Source: Paulinella micropora (lineage: Eukaryota; Cercozoa; Imbricatea; Euglyphida). Taken from it: a stretch of DNA of 64,000 bases. Every line of letters starts with the position of its first letter. The stretch's first letter is position 1. A program made the position numbers and the translations under genes. Below, one piece after another: positions 1 to 64,000 of this stretch. The stretch lies in contig BJOX01000106.1 of assembly GCA_009731375.1 (NCBI GenBank), positions 173,756 to 237,755 of the forward strand. The letters are read 5' to 3'. Below the pieces are notes generated by a model. The model had not been told where the DNA came from. It worked only from the letters and a program-made list of their open reading frames with translations, and did not search any database.

Positions 1-240
<240 letters not shown>

Positions 241-489
241 TTAGGTACATAAAAAAAGACAAAATGAAAGAAGTATAATAATCACAAAGTTAAGAGAAAT
301 TTGGAATAATCAGAATCAATAAAAAATTATCCAGTTTACATTTTTTGCATTATTAATACGGACGGCTTATTCAAATTAATATAAAGAGTTAATTTTTTCT
401 AGCACTGTATTGCATTAATATTAATAAAATTTAGCTTTTGGTATTTTGTGTTCAACCACAACGCGGGTCACTGCCTTGCTAAATTAGCT
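241..489. other. Unique AT-rich stretch
   Basis: No ORF or splice-bounded island seen; contains TATTAATATTAATA words. Confidence 0.6.
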
Positions 490-1931
490 TCAGACTGGTT
501 AACCCTAACCCTAACCCTAACCCTAACCCTAACAACTAACCCTAACCCTAACACTAACACTAACCCTAACCCTCACCCTAACTTGGGGCCCTAACCCTAA
601 TCCTAACCCTAATCCTAACCCTAATCCTAACCCTAATCCTAACCCTAACCCTAACCCTAACCCTAACCCTAACCCTAAATCTAATCCTAACCCTAACCTT
701 AACCCTAACCCTAACACTAGGACGGTTTAACCCTAACCCTAACACTAACCCTCAGTAACACTAACCCTAACTTCACTTGAAATAGTAACCCAAACCCTAA
801 CCCTAAACCTAATCCCGGCCTAACCCTAATCCGGGCCTAACCGTGGGCCCTAACCCTAACATTGACCCTAACTCTAACCTGGCCCTAACCCTAACCCTAA
901 CCCTAACTTCAAGTCAATTGAGCCTCGGATCTTGAGTAACCCTAACCGGGCACTAATACTAACCCTAATCCTAACCCGGGCCTAACCCTAACCATAACCC
1001 TAACACTAACTTGAACACTAACACTAATCATAATCCGGGCCTAACCCTAACCGTGGCATTAACACTAACATTAACACTAATACATGATTAACATTAACAG
1101 TAACCCCGGGTCTAACATTAACCCTAACCCTAACCCTAACCCTAACCTAACCTGCTTAGGTGATCCCGGGCCTTACCCGGGCCTAACCCTAATCGGACCT
1201 AACCATAACCATAAACATAACCATATGACCATAACCCTAACCCTAACCCTCAGTAACCCTAGTTGAACCCTAACCGTGACCCTAACCCTAAGTAGTCACG
1301 TAATATTAATAACTCTAACCCTAACCCTATTAATAACCCTAACCCTAACACTACGTGACCCTAACCCGGGGCCTAACCCTAACACTAACCCATATGTTAC
1401 ATACTCTATGCCTAACACTAACCTGCCGCCTAACACTGCCTAACTTCAATCATGTGAGGTCACGTAGTAGTAGTAACACTAACCTTAACCCTAACCCTAA
1501 CCCGGCGGCCGGACGGTGGGACCCTAATCCTAACCCTACTACCCTACACTAACCGTGCCCTAACACTAACACTAACCCTAACACTAATACTAACCCTAAC
1601 ACTAACCCTAACCCTAACCCTAACCCTAACCGGCCCTAACATCAACCATAACTAACCCTAACCCTAACCCTACTTGCCATCACCCCGGCTCACCCTAACC
1701 CTGCTGACACTCAGTAACCCTAACCCGCGTGCCAGTGGCCGCGACTGCTAACCCTAACCCGGGGCCTAACCCTAACCCTAACCCTAACCCTAACCCTAAC
1801 ACTAACACTAACCGTGACTAGTCCTAACCGTGGCACTAACTTGAACCCTACTGAACACTAACCCTAACTTGAACACTAACCCTTACCCTAACCCGCCTAA
1901 CCCTGACCCTAAGTGGTCCCTAACCCGAACA
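490..1931. repeat. Degenerate telomeric repeat block (CCCTAA)n
   Basis: About 1.4 kb of CCCTAA units, many perfect runs, mixed with CACTAA, CCCGGGCC and other variants. The C-rich strand reads left to right, as at the left end of a chromosome, but non-telomeric DNA lies further left (1-489). It is an interstitial or subtelomeric block, or an assembly junction. Confidence 0.85.
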
Positions 1932-2334
1932 TTAAAAATAGATAGATGATATTTGTCTATATGTGAAGTCATTCTGATAAAAAAATTAGATTTTTCATGA
2001 TTAATGTACAAATCATAGTATTTATCAAAAATAAATAATATTAATATAAAATATTGATATAATATCAACACCTTTTTTTTTCACTGTCATGGCTATGCTT
2101 ATTTCTATGAGTTGCAATTACTATTGATTGTAATTAAAATAAGTCAAGTCCGTGACCGGGCACAGAGCGTTGCTGTAATAGTATTAATTCATAAGTGAAA
2201 CATAACTGTAAAAGTCAGTTGAGATAATTTTAAAATCCAGCCTCGGAGAGAGAGGAAACTGACACTACCCCCCCCCCCCACGATGACAGTTACTAGACAT
2301 CGACTATTTCTTTCCTTTTTCTTTTCCTTTTTTG
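1932..2334. other. Unique AT-rich stretch
   Basis: No coding signal. Includes a run of ten C at 2270-2279 before the coiled-coil relic. Confidence 0.6.
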
Positions 2335-3420
2335 CAGTCGCGGCGGAGCTGGAAGAGCAGCAGAAGCAGAAGGAGTGGTAGCCAAAGAATGACTGCGAAG
2401 TCGACGAGAAGGACGTACTGAGGCTGGCGGCGCAGAAGACGGAAGAGAAGCAGAAAGAGCAGGACCAGAAAGAGCAGGAGTATACGTAGGAAAAGATGAG
2501 GGAGGATGAGGACGATAGAAAGCAAAAGGATGAGAAAAAGAACCACGCTGCGTTTGATCATAAGAAATAGGTGGAAAAGAAAACATTTGTAAATTATTGT
2601 TAACTAACGCTGGAACAGCAGCCTTAAGGATGACGGAAAGAGGGAGAAGCGGAAGACGGCGGAGCAGCAGCGAAAGGAGAAGGAAGAGCAGCAGGAGAAG
2701 AAGCAAGAGCAGAAGAAGCAAGAGCAGAAGAAACAGAAACAGAAGCAGAAGCAGAAGCAGAAGAAGAAGAAGAAGAAGAAGAAGAAGAAGAAGAAGAAGA
2801 AAGAACAGCAGAAGAGCAGAAGCAGAAGAAGAAGAAGAAGAAGAAGAAGAAGAAGAAGAAGAAGAAGAAAAAGAAGAAGAAAGAACAGCAGCAGCAGCAA
2901 CAGAAGAAGAAGAAGAAGAAGAAGAAGAAGAAGAAGAAGAAGAAGAAGAAGAAGAAGAAGAAGAAGAAGAAGAAGAAGAGGAGGAGGAGGAGGAGGAGGA
3001 GGAAGAAGAAGCTTTGGTACTCGTCGATCGTTTCCGAGCAGCTGCACAGTATACAGTAAAAACATGTGGACCCGTAAAGAATATACATCACACAATGTCA
3101 AGAACAGTTCTCACACATACCTTATATAATTTCAAACCATCGCCTTTTCGTGAGCATCCTAAGTTTCAGTTCTGAATCTGCTGAACAACTTTTTCTATCT
3201 AAAAAGTGGTTACCTCGAGCTCTATGAGTTACTTCACGTGCAGGGAAGAAGAAGAAGAAGAAGAAGAAGAAGAAGAAGAAGAAGAAGAAGAAGAAGAAGA
3301 AGAAGAAGAATAGAGGAGGAAGAAGATGAAGAAGATGAAGAAGATGAAGAACCGAAACTGCAACTCGGATTGCACAGCGAACTGAAGCTGCGACTTATGT
3401 CAGCCATCAATCTTTTAACA
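2335..3420 (+). pseudogene. GAA-rich coiled-coil relic
   Basis: After a TTTTTTGCAG acceptor-like site (2335), one frame reads AAELEEQQKQKEW, then charged coiled-coil sequence interrupted by three TAG codons to a TAA near 2604. Further on, K/E/Q-rich frames are interleaved with (GAA)n, ending with EPKLQLGLHSELKLRLMSAI before (ATT)n. It resembles the coiled-coil style of gene A but is not a clear copy. Probably a dead gene fragment eroded by trinucleotide expansion. Confidence 0.35.
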
Positions 3421-3436
3421 AAAGAAAAAATTTATA

Positions 3437-5532
<2,096 letters not shown>

Positions 5533-5549
5533 ATAGTGGGGACGGGTGT

Positions 5550-5611
<62 letters not shown>

Positions 5612-5806
5612 AAGTGCATAGCTCCGTACCCATCTACGAGGTATGTNNNNNNNNNNGGGGGGGGGGGGGGGGGGGGGGGACATGACCTGACCCCACCTCA
5701 CTCACTTACTCGCTCACTCACTCACTCACTCATTCACTCACTCACTCACTCACTCACTCTCACTCACTCACTCTCACTCACTCACTCACTCACTCTCACT
5801 CACACA

Positions 5807-5840
<34 letters not shown>

Positions 5841-5850
5841 TCACCGCTGC
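5533..5850. repeat. (GT)n, poly-G, gap, poly-G, (CACT)n, (AC)n
   Basis: Two G runs of about 47 and 23 nt flank a 10-N gap at 5647-5656; both could form quadruplexes and probably caused the gap. Confidence 0.85.
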
Positions 5851-6028
5851 TGCCAGACGAATCAGCTGCTGCCAGACGAATCAGATGATCTAGAGGCAGA
5901 CTCAATCAGCTTCGTCAGCTCTTTATCTAAAAATGTGTAATACAGTTTGATTTTGCACAAGAAAATCATGAAAACCTGGGATGAAAAATCATTGTTCTCC
6001 TTACGACTTCGCTTCATGTGCAACCTAA

Positions 6029-6029
<1 letters not shown>

Positions 6030-6063
<34 letters not shown>

Positions 6064-6073
6064 TAATAATAAC

Positions 6074-6144
<71 letters not shown>

Positions 6145-6173
6145 TAATAATGATAATAATGATGATGATGATG

Positions 6174-6231
<58 letters not shown>

Positions 6232-6254
6232 CAACAATAATAATAATAATATTA

Positions 6255-6303
<49 letters not shown>
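6030..6303. repeat. (AAT)n tract
   Basis: AAT repeats with GAT, CAA interruptions, next to the second SINE-like repeat. Confidence 0.95.
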
Positions 6304-6304
<1 letters not shown>

Positions 6305-6305
<1 letters not shown>

Positions 6306-6500
6306 TACTTCCTCTAAGGCATACTGATGCAGCTGATGGCACGATCCGTTTCCGGACATGAGCCTCCATGCCCTTGTTCGAGGTGCTCCATCCCCACCTA
6401 GTCAGTCTCTCGACTGATTATAGGGGCCACCGATGGAGCTCCTGAGGGCAAGACTACACTAAGCCGAGGTTATTCCGCAGTCCCAACAACCTCTTGCAAA
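6305..6500 (-). mobile_element. Second trinucleotide-associated repeat (possible SINE), copy 1
   Basis: Unique island after (AAT)n sharing GATGCAGCTG, GGCACGATC, AGTCTCT.GACTG and GAGCT.CTGAG.GCAAGA with 7170-7282. Runs into the 6501-6741 gap. Orientation is assigned only tentatively. Confidence 0.45.
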
Positions 6501-6741
6501 NNNNNNNNNNNNNNNNNNNNNNNNNNNNNNNNNNNNNNNNNNNNNNNNNNNNNNNNNNNNNNNNNNNNNNNNNNNNNNNNNNNNNNNNNNNNNNNNNNNN
6601 NNNNNNNNNNNNNNNNNNNNNNNNNNNNNNNNNNNNNNNNNNNNNNNNNNNNNNNNNNNNNNNNNNNNNNNNNNNNNNNNNNNNNNNNNNNNNNNNNNNN
6701 NNNNNNNNNNNNNNNNNNNNNNNNNNNNNNNNNNNNNNNNN
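6501..6741. other. Assembly gap (241 N)
   Basis: Run of N flanked by a SINE-like repeat and (AAT)n. Confidence 0.99.
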
Positions 6742-6840
<99 letters not shown>

Positions 6841-7080
6841 GTGCTTCTCAGTCAATGGCGAATGCATTTCTGCACATGTGCCTCCATCGTCTCACCCGCG
6901 AGGGGAGTACGAAGATTTGACGATAGGCTCTACTGACACCCCCGCAAGGCAGCTCCAAGCCTTCCAGACAGACCAATACTTTCGAAGAAAATATCCTTTG
7001 AAAATACTGGCACCGACGGGAATCGAACTGGCGACAGGTCCCAGATGGTAGACCTTAACCACTTGGCTATCGCGGTGCCA
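6841..7080 (-). mobile_element. tRNA-derived SINE, copy 2
   Basis: Minus-strand copy. Its 5' end GGCACCG can pair perfectly with CGGTGCC 60-70 nt later, forming a 7-bp acceptor stem, so it is the least decayed tRNA head. The T stem does not pair well. Flanked by (AAT)n on plus. Confidence 0.75.
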
Positions 7081-7081
7081 C

Positions 7082-7169
<88 letters not shown>

Positions 7170-7170
<1 letters not shown>

Positions 7171-7282
7171 CAGCTGCATTGCACGATCAGTACTAGTGTC
7201 AGGTCATAACTCCTCCAACCCCCATTTGCTTGCCAGTCTCTGGACTGGTAAGCAATGCCACATGTAGAGCTACTGAGAGCAA
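7170..7282 (-). mobile_element. Second trinucleotide-associated repeat, copy 2
   Basis: Between (AAT)n and an ATG/CAT array; similar to 6305-6500 in order and wording of short blocks. Confidence 0.45.
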
Positions 7283-7612
7283 GATGATGATGATGATGAT
7301 GATGATGATGCTGATGATGATGATGGTGATGATGATGATGCATATGATGATGATGACGCATATGATGATGATGATGATGATGATGCATGATGATGATGCA
7401 TGATGATGATGCATGATGATGATGATGATGATGATGCATGATGCATGATGATGATGCATGATGATGATGCGCATATGATGCATGATGCGCATATGATGCA
7501 TGATGATGCATGATGATAATGATGCATGATGCATGAAACAATGATGATGATGATGATGATGCTGATGATGATGATGGTGATGATGATGCATATGATGATG
7601 ATGATGATGCAT

Positions 7613-7644
<32 letters not shown>

Positions 7645-7762
7645 AATGATAATGATGATGCATGATGATGCATGATGATGATGATGATGATGATGATGCA
7701 TGATGCATGATGATGATGCATGATGCATGATGCGCATATGATGCATGATGCGCATATGATGA

Positions 7763-7801
<39 letters not shown>

Positions 7802-7817
7802 CATGATGCATGAACCA

Positions 7818-7853
<36 letters not shown>

Positions 7854-8012
7854 CATGATGATGATGATGCATGATGATGATGATGCATGATGATGATCAT
7901 GATGATGATGATGATGATGATGCATGATGATGATCATGATGATGATCATGATGATGATGAGTGATGATGAGTGATGATGAGTGATGATGAGTGATGATGA
8001 TGATGATGATGA
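7283..8012. repeat. ATG/CAT array with higher-order structure
   Basis: (GAT)n broken at regular points by GCATGATGATGATGC, GCGCATATGATGCATGATGC and CATATG. Blocks of about 230 nt recur (7280-7560 versus 7550-7830), so it is a compound array and not a simple (ATG)n tract. Confidence 0.85.
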
Positions 8013-8210
8013 TGAAGGATGGAGCAAGAAAACGCTATTTAAGCAATTTGCAAGCAAGCAAGCTAAGCAAACAAGCAAGCTAAACCGCAGCAAGCAAGCA
8101 AGAAGCAAGCAAACAAGCCAAACCGCAGCAAGCCACCGTTTTTTGCTAGTTATACTCCGACGTGATTTTGCAAGAAGTCCAACAACTATTTTTAGTACAT
8201 ACATACAAGC
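8013..8210. other. (AAGC)n and short unique segment
   Basis: AAGC repeats with copies of a 30-nt phrase (AAGCTAAACCGCAGCAAGC / AAGCCAAACCGCAGCAAGCC); no gene seen. Confidence 0.6.
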
Positions 8211-8519
8211 ATGCATGCGTACATACATACATACATACATACATACACACATACATACTAGACATACTAGACATACATGCATACATACATACATACATAT
8301 GTACATAATGTACATACATACATACATACATATGTACATACATACATACATACATACATACTTACATACTTACATACAACACACACACACACACACACGT
8401 GCACACACACAGACGCACGCACACACACACACACACAAAGACACGCACACACACTCAGACACACACACACACACACACAGACACAGACACACACACACAC
8501 ACAACACACGCACACACAC

Positions 8520-8565
<46 letters not shown>

Positions 8566-8581
8566 ACACACACACACACAC
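8211..8581. repeat. (ATAC)n followed by (AC)n
   Basis: Tetranucleotide tract, then about 200 nt of AC with GACAC variants, immediately upstream of the gene A start candidate. Confidence 0.95.
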
Positions 8582-8672
8582 AGTGAGAGCACAGTGCCTG
8601 CGTCGGCCGTATCATTACCATTCTGGGAGTTTGAGCGAGTTTGTGCAAAAATGCAGCGATAGAAGAGCAAAA

Positions 8673-20991
<12,319 letters not shown>

Positions 20992-22257
20992 TATAATTAG
21001 AGACATTCTATTAGCACACTCAAGTTGGATCAACATTTATATTAATTAAAAATAATAATAATAATAATAAAATTAAAAGTGATTTTTTTTTTTAAATTAA
21101 AAAAAAAGAAAAAGTTCTATGTATATATGTTGTAAAAAGATCTGACTTCTCAAAAAAGCTGGGAGGGGCCGCGAACAATCTTTTTATATATTAATATTGT
21201 ACACCGGCTGATATTAATATATTATAATATAACTGCCACGCCACGGTTTTATAGCATTTTCAAAAAAGTCACGGTTGGAAGCAACATTATCTTTTCACTG
21301 TGACTTATAGCTCAGTGACTTATTAATATAACTTTTTTCAATATTACTCAGAGTGATTTTTCAACTTTTAACAAATCAAAGGTGACTTTTTAACTATGTA
21401 TTAATACATCAAACTAAGCGGCCTCTTCAGTATTATGTTTTTCGAGTAAGTATTGACCACTACCTGATATGCTGTGCTATTAATACTGAGTCAGAGAAGG
21501 CGAAGATTTAGTGCGATTTGTACGGTACTGTACTAATCATAGTATTTAATACATTAGAGGCGAGTCTGTCACCCGACCAGCGTCATGCAATCGGTGATGT
21601 TCTTGTATGATTAAATTAACTCAGTTCCATATCGGCCTTTTCCCCACGTTCGCCCTTGTTACTGTTTTTATATATTAATATTAATACTATGATTAGCATA
21701 CAGAAATTAAATTATTGATGTTAGTACAAGTTTTGGGTGTCACCTGGCAGTGTTACACCCCTCACCTTTCCCGATTACAGTGGACGGCCAGAGGCCTTTA
21801 CCGTTTTTAATCTGAATCTTTTGAAGTCCCGATTAGTTTGAATGCACTGGGTCTGCAGTGACGTGTCTTCACACACATTTTTGCACTACGGCAAGGGAGG
21901 GAGCAGGGATCCTGACACACTGTCATAGCCGGGAGTCAGGCCTACTCGTGCTCGGTCCACTAGATATATGATCTCCCACGTTGCACAATCGTTTATAGTC
22001 AATAAAAGCCAACAAGTTAAATGCAACCGCCTACACAGCTACCTTCAGTGCCTTTTCATAATTGTTTTTTAGGTCGTTTTAGTGGCCCCCGGTCCAAAAC
22101 GGAGGCAACTATATCGGAGTAAGGGATATTTCTCTTCTTGGAATGGATATTGTGCTATCACACTACCCTTTTCATCTCGACAAATGTTCATTGGGTCTGC
22201 GGTTTTGGTGGAGGGTGGCACCAAGCTGAAACACTGCCGCACAATGGGCAACCTATT
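20992..22257. other. Convergent intergenic region
   Basis: About 1.27 kb of AT-rich, mostly unique sequence between the stop codons of genes A (+) and B (-). It has several TATTAATA-like words, an AATAAA at 22001 on the plus strand, and short chance ORFs on both strands (for example 22082-22315). I see no exon with good splice sites here, and almost no microsatellite, in contrast to both flanks. Confidence 0.6.
21066..21071 (+). promoter_or_regulatory. Possible polyadenylation signal of gene A
   Basis: AATAAA at the end of a short (AAT)n run, 75 nt after the gene A stop codon. It is the first such hexamer downstream. Position and motif fit, but the context is A/T-rich repeat. Confidence 0.35.
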
Positions 22258-60852
<38,595 letters not shown>

Positions 60853-60897
60853 CTACGTGCGGGAGACAAGGAGGTAAGGTAAGGTAAGGTAAGGTAA

Positions 60898-61760
60898 GCG
60901 AGGCGGACAGCGCCAACAGACTGTGCAGGGGCTTGCCGTCGAAGCCATTACAAATCCGTGCAGCCTACGTGCGGAGACAAGGTAAGGTAAGGTAAGGTAA
61001 GGTAAGGATAGGTGGACAGCGCCAACAGACTGTGCAGGGGCTTGCCGTCCAAGCCATTACAAATCCGTGCAGCCTACGTGCGGGAGACAAGGTAAGGTAA
61101 GGTAATATAAGGTAAGGTAAGGTAAGGAAAGGTAAGGTAAGGTAAGGTAAGGTAAGGTAAGCGAGGCGGACAGCGCCAACAGACTGTGCAGGTGCTTGCC
61201 GTCCAAGCCATTACAAATCCGTGCAGCCTACGTGCGGGAGACAAGGTAAGGTAAGGTAAGGTAAGGTAAGAGAGGCGGAAAGCGCCAACAGCTGTGCAGG
61301 TGCTTGCCGTCCAAGCCATTACAAATCCGTGCAGCCCACGTGCGGGAGACAAGGTAAGGTAAGGTAAGGTAAGGTAAGCGAGGCGGACAGTGCAAACAGA
61401 CTGTGCAGGGGCTTGCCGTCCAAGCTTTTACAAATCCGTGCAGCCTACGTGCGGGAGACAAGGTAAGGTAAGGTAAGGTAAGCGAGGCGGACAGCGCCAA
61501 CAAACTGTGCAGGTGCTTGCCGTCCAAGCCTTTACAAATCCGTGCAGCCTACGTGCGGAAGACAAGGTAAGGTAAGGTAAGGTAAGGATAGGCGGACAGC
61601 GCCAACAGACTGAGCAGGGGCTTGCCGTCCAAGCTATTACAAATCCGTGCAGCCTACGTGCGGGAGACAAGGAAAGGTAAGGTAAGGTAAGGTAAGGTAA
61701 GCGAGGCGGACAGTGCCAACAGACTGTGCAGGTGCTTGCCGTCCAAGCCATTACAAATCC
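60898..61760 (-). repeat. Eight tandem copies of exon B1 separated by (GGTAA)n
   Basis: Units of about 83 nt (plus-strand CGAGGCGGACAGCGCCAACA to GGGAGACAAG) start near 60898, 61010, 61161, 61270, 61379, 61482, 61592 and 61700. Spacers are pure (GGTAA)n. On the plus strand each unit ends ACAAG before GTAAGG, a consensus donor; on the minus strand each keeps the GTAG acceptor of B1. The last unit is cut by (CTAT)n. Confidence 0.8.
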
Positions 61761-61777
61761 TATCTATCTATCTATTC

Positions 61778-61825
<48 letters not shown>

Positions 61826-62546
61826 CTTATGGAACGAGCCCTGGCCCCGCCTGGTACTAGGGAGATTTTGGTATCGCCTATATCAGTCCCTTCCGTGCAA
61901 ACATCACGGCTTAGCTGGGCATCGGGTTAAACTTTACCCACAGACTTCCTTGGTTGACGAAATCAGAAGCTCCTTTTTTCTGACATTAGTCGATATCTCA
62001 TCAGTTGATCTCATCACTTACTCCACGGAGCGAACCAAGGCCACTTGAGGTGTCACTGACCCTCCCTTGGGCTTGGTTTTTTTGAAATGGGTGCCATCTG
62101 TCGACAGACAGAGATTTAGGGGATGGTGTGGGTGTGCTGGGCCCGTGGTGGGGTGCCTTATGTGTGCCTAGCCATACGCCTATAAGTCACATGCCGAAAT
62201 AGCGACGGGAAGCACAATCCTGTTCCCTCAGGGTGCCCTTTCTCGCTTGTTGAGCCCGGAATAAAACCCACAGTGCTCTGTCGGTTTATACTAGACTGTC
62301 GAACAGTCTCGAAACTCCATCTGCTTACTGGGCCCTCTGTAATGGAGGTGGGAGCTCGTTCTGCAAGGGGCGCTTATGGAACGAGCCCTGGCCCCGCCTG
62401 GTACTAGGGAGCTTTGGTATCGCCTGTATCAGTCCCTTCCGTGCAAACATCACGGCTTAGCTGGGCATCGGGTTAATACTTTACCCACAGACTTCCTTGG
62501 TTGACGAAATCAGAAGCTCCTTTTTTCTGACATTAGTCGATATCTC

Positions 62547-62550
<4 letters not shown>
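61826..62550 (+). mobile_element. Non-autonomous retroelement, complete composite with two terminal repeats
   Basis: No gap. First repeat about 61826-62002, internal 62003-62369, second repeat about 62370-62550; both repeats run TTATGGAACGAGCCCTGG to GATATCTCATC. 5' and 3' flanks are both (CTAT)n. The internal part contains AGGGTGCCCTTTCTCGCTTG and no ORF. It is the only copy downstream of gene A that is in plus orientation. Confidence 0.76.
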
Positions 62551-62590
<40 letters not shown>

Positions 62591-62591
62591 C

Positions 62592-62626
62592 TGCTGCACG
62601 TAATCCGTGCAGCCTACGTGCAGCAG

Positions 62627-62627
<1 letters not shown>
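62592..62627. repeat. Palindrome with exon B1 relic in its loop, between (CTAT)n and (ATAG)n
   Basis: CTCTGCTGCACGTA, loop, TACGTGCAGCAGAG. The flanking repeats are also complementary, so the inverted repeat extends over roughly 62543-62710. The loop AATCCGTGCAGCC matches the exon B1 array. Confidence 0.75.
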
Positions 62628-62714
<87 letters not shown>

Positions 62715-62715
62715 G

Positions 62716-62859
62716 GATAAGACAAGACAAGACAAGACAAGACAAGACAAGGCAAGGCAAGGCAAGGCAAGGCAAGGCAAGGCAAGACAAGACAAGACAA
62801 GACAAGACAAGACAAGATAAGATAAGATAAGATAAGATAAGATAAGATAAGATAAGATA

Positions 62860-62891
<32 letters not shown>

Positions 62892-63096
62892 ATAGGATAG
62901 GATAGGATACGATAGGATAGGATAAGATAAGATAAGATAAGATAAGATAAGATAAGATAAGATACGATACGATACGATACGATACGATACGATACGATAA
63001 GATAGGATAGGATAGGATAGGATAGGATAGGATAAGATAAGATAAGATAAGATAAGATAAGATAAGATAATAAGATAATATAAGATAAGATAAGAT

Positions 63097-63105
<9 letters not shown>
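62716..63105. repeat. Block-structured pentanucleotide array GACAA/GGCAA/GATAA/GATAG/GATAC
   Basis: About 78 pentamers in homogeneous blocks, each block differing by one base from its neighbours. Confidence 0.88.
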
Positions 63106-63163
<58 letters not shown>

Positions 63164-63184
63164 GTAGGTAGGTAGGTAGGTAGG

Positions 63185-63248
<64 letters not shown>

Positions 63249-63285
63249 CGGATGGATGATGGATGGATGGACAGATGGATGGATG

Positions 63286-63362
<77 letters not shown>

Positions 63363-63364
<2 letters not shown>

Positions 63365-63632
63365 GAGATATCGACTAATGTCAGAAAGAAGGAGCTTCTG
63401 ATTTCGTCAACCAAGGAAGTCTGTGGGTAAAGTATTAACCCGATGCCCAGCTAAGCCGTGATGTTTGCACGGAAGGGACTGATACAGGCGATACCAAAGC
63501 TCCCTAGTACCAGGCGGGGCCAGAGCTCGTTCCATAAGCGCCCCTTGCAGAACGAGCTCCCACCTCCATTACAGAGGACCCAGTAAGCAGATGGAGTTTC
63601 GAGACTGTTCGACAGCCTAGTATAAACCTTTT
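63363..63632 (-). mobile_element. Non-autonomous retroelement copy
   Basis: Minus-strand copy ending GATATCTCAT(CTAT)n, 5' end near AGGTTTATACTAGGCTGTCG, next to ATTATAGATTATAG. Confidence 0.75.
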
Positions 63633-63651
63633 TTTGTATAGATTATAGATT

Positions 63652-63711
<60 letters not shown>

Positions 63712-63750
63712 GTAGACAGACAGACAGACAGATAGATAGATAGATAGATA

Positions 63751-63960
63751 CATGAGATGTCGCAAAGGAATGTAGTCCTTGCAAAGGAACGCAGTTTCAC
63801 ATCAAACAATAATTTGTGTACTGTGCATGTGTCCGGGATGGGAATCACGGGTAGACTGTGTTCTGGAAAAAGAAGAGGAGGAAGGACGTTGAAGAAAAAG
63901 GCAATCTAGGAATGGAGAGTGGGAGGATAAGGAAGAAGAGAAAGAAAAGGAAGCCGTTAG
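63751..63960 (-). mobile_element. LINE 3' end copy, short
   Basis: About 210 nt of the LINE 3' UTR, truncated after AAGCCGTTAG (plus strand), followed by ATACATAGATAG repeats. 3' tail ATCTCATG(TATC)n. Confidence 0.72.
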
Positions 63961-64000
63961 AACACAGATACATAGATAGATAGATAGATAGATAGATAGA

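Noticed and set aside
7282-8582. CRISPR-like regular repeats (also the arrays at 11889-12830, 15378-18290 and 29725-30300)
   Set aside because: Spacers are microsatellite, repeats are exon fragments with splice sites, and the context is eukaryotic; no cas genes.

Overview
The window is eukaryotic nuclear DNA. It has spliceosomal introns with GT...AG ends, a degenerate vertebrate-type telomeric repeat block (CCCTAA) near its left edge, tRNA-derived SINEs, a LINE tail, a Tc1/mariner-type element and very heavy simple-sequence DNA. The species cannot be fixed from the sequence; an early-branching animal or a protist would fit, because a 7TM-RGS-like protein and a WWE plus DUF3626-like protein are both plausible there.

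Layout. 1-8600 holds no convincing gene: (CT)n, degenerate telomeric repeats (about 490-1930), a GAA-rich coiled-coil-like relic (2335-3420), huge (ATT)n/(AGT)n tracts with SINE copies, an ATG/CAT array and (ATAC)n/(AC)n. 8673-20991 (+) is gene A. 20992-22257 is a mostly unique, AT-rich gap between the 3' ends of two convergent genes. 22258-60852 (-) is gene B, whose 5' end lies beyond the recognisable exons. 61800-64000 is retroelement copies and tetra/pentanucleotide arrays.

Main result. An ORF scan shows almost nothing but translated microsatellites, yet reading the unique islands between them as exons gives two coherent genes. Gene A is assembled from 13 exons (about 680 codons): a possible start, one TM helix, a long coiled coil, a WWE domain split over three exons, and a C-terminal DUF3626-like domain. 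Gene B is assembled from 32 exons (942 codons including the stop) spread over 38.6 kb: TM helices, an RGS domain split over eight or nine exons with a Ser/Thr/Asn-rich insertion, then a long Ser/Pro-rich tail. In gene B all 31 junctions keep one reading frame, and nearly every exon has an AG acceptor and a GT donor. Introns are built almost wholly of microsatellites; the donor is often the first repeat unit (GTATGT, GTACAT, GTATCT) and the acceptor the last (ATACAG, CTATCTAG, GTATAG).

Most introns also carry tandem partial copies of the neighbouring exon, each spaced by microsatellite. Copies upstream of the parent exon keep the acceptor side, and copies downstream keep the donor side. This looks like intron growth by repeated exon-edge plus microsatellite duplication, and it is the most unusual system in the window.

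Mobile DNA sits in the introns: nine copies of a non-autonomous element ending ATCTCAT(CTAT)n, three copies of a LINE with nearly the same 3' end (one still encodes a zinc-knuckle and PD...ELT endonuclease-like C-terminus), four tRNA-SINEs bounded by (ATT)n, one 933-bp Tc1/mariner-type element with long TIRs, and foldback elements. Everything functional here is inferred by eye; no transcript or database search was available.
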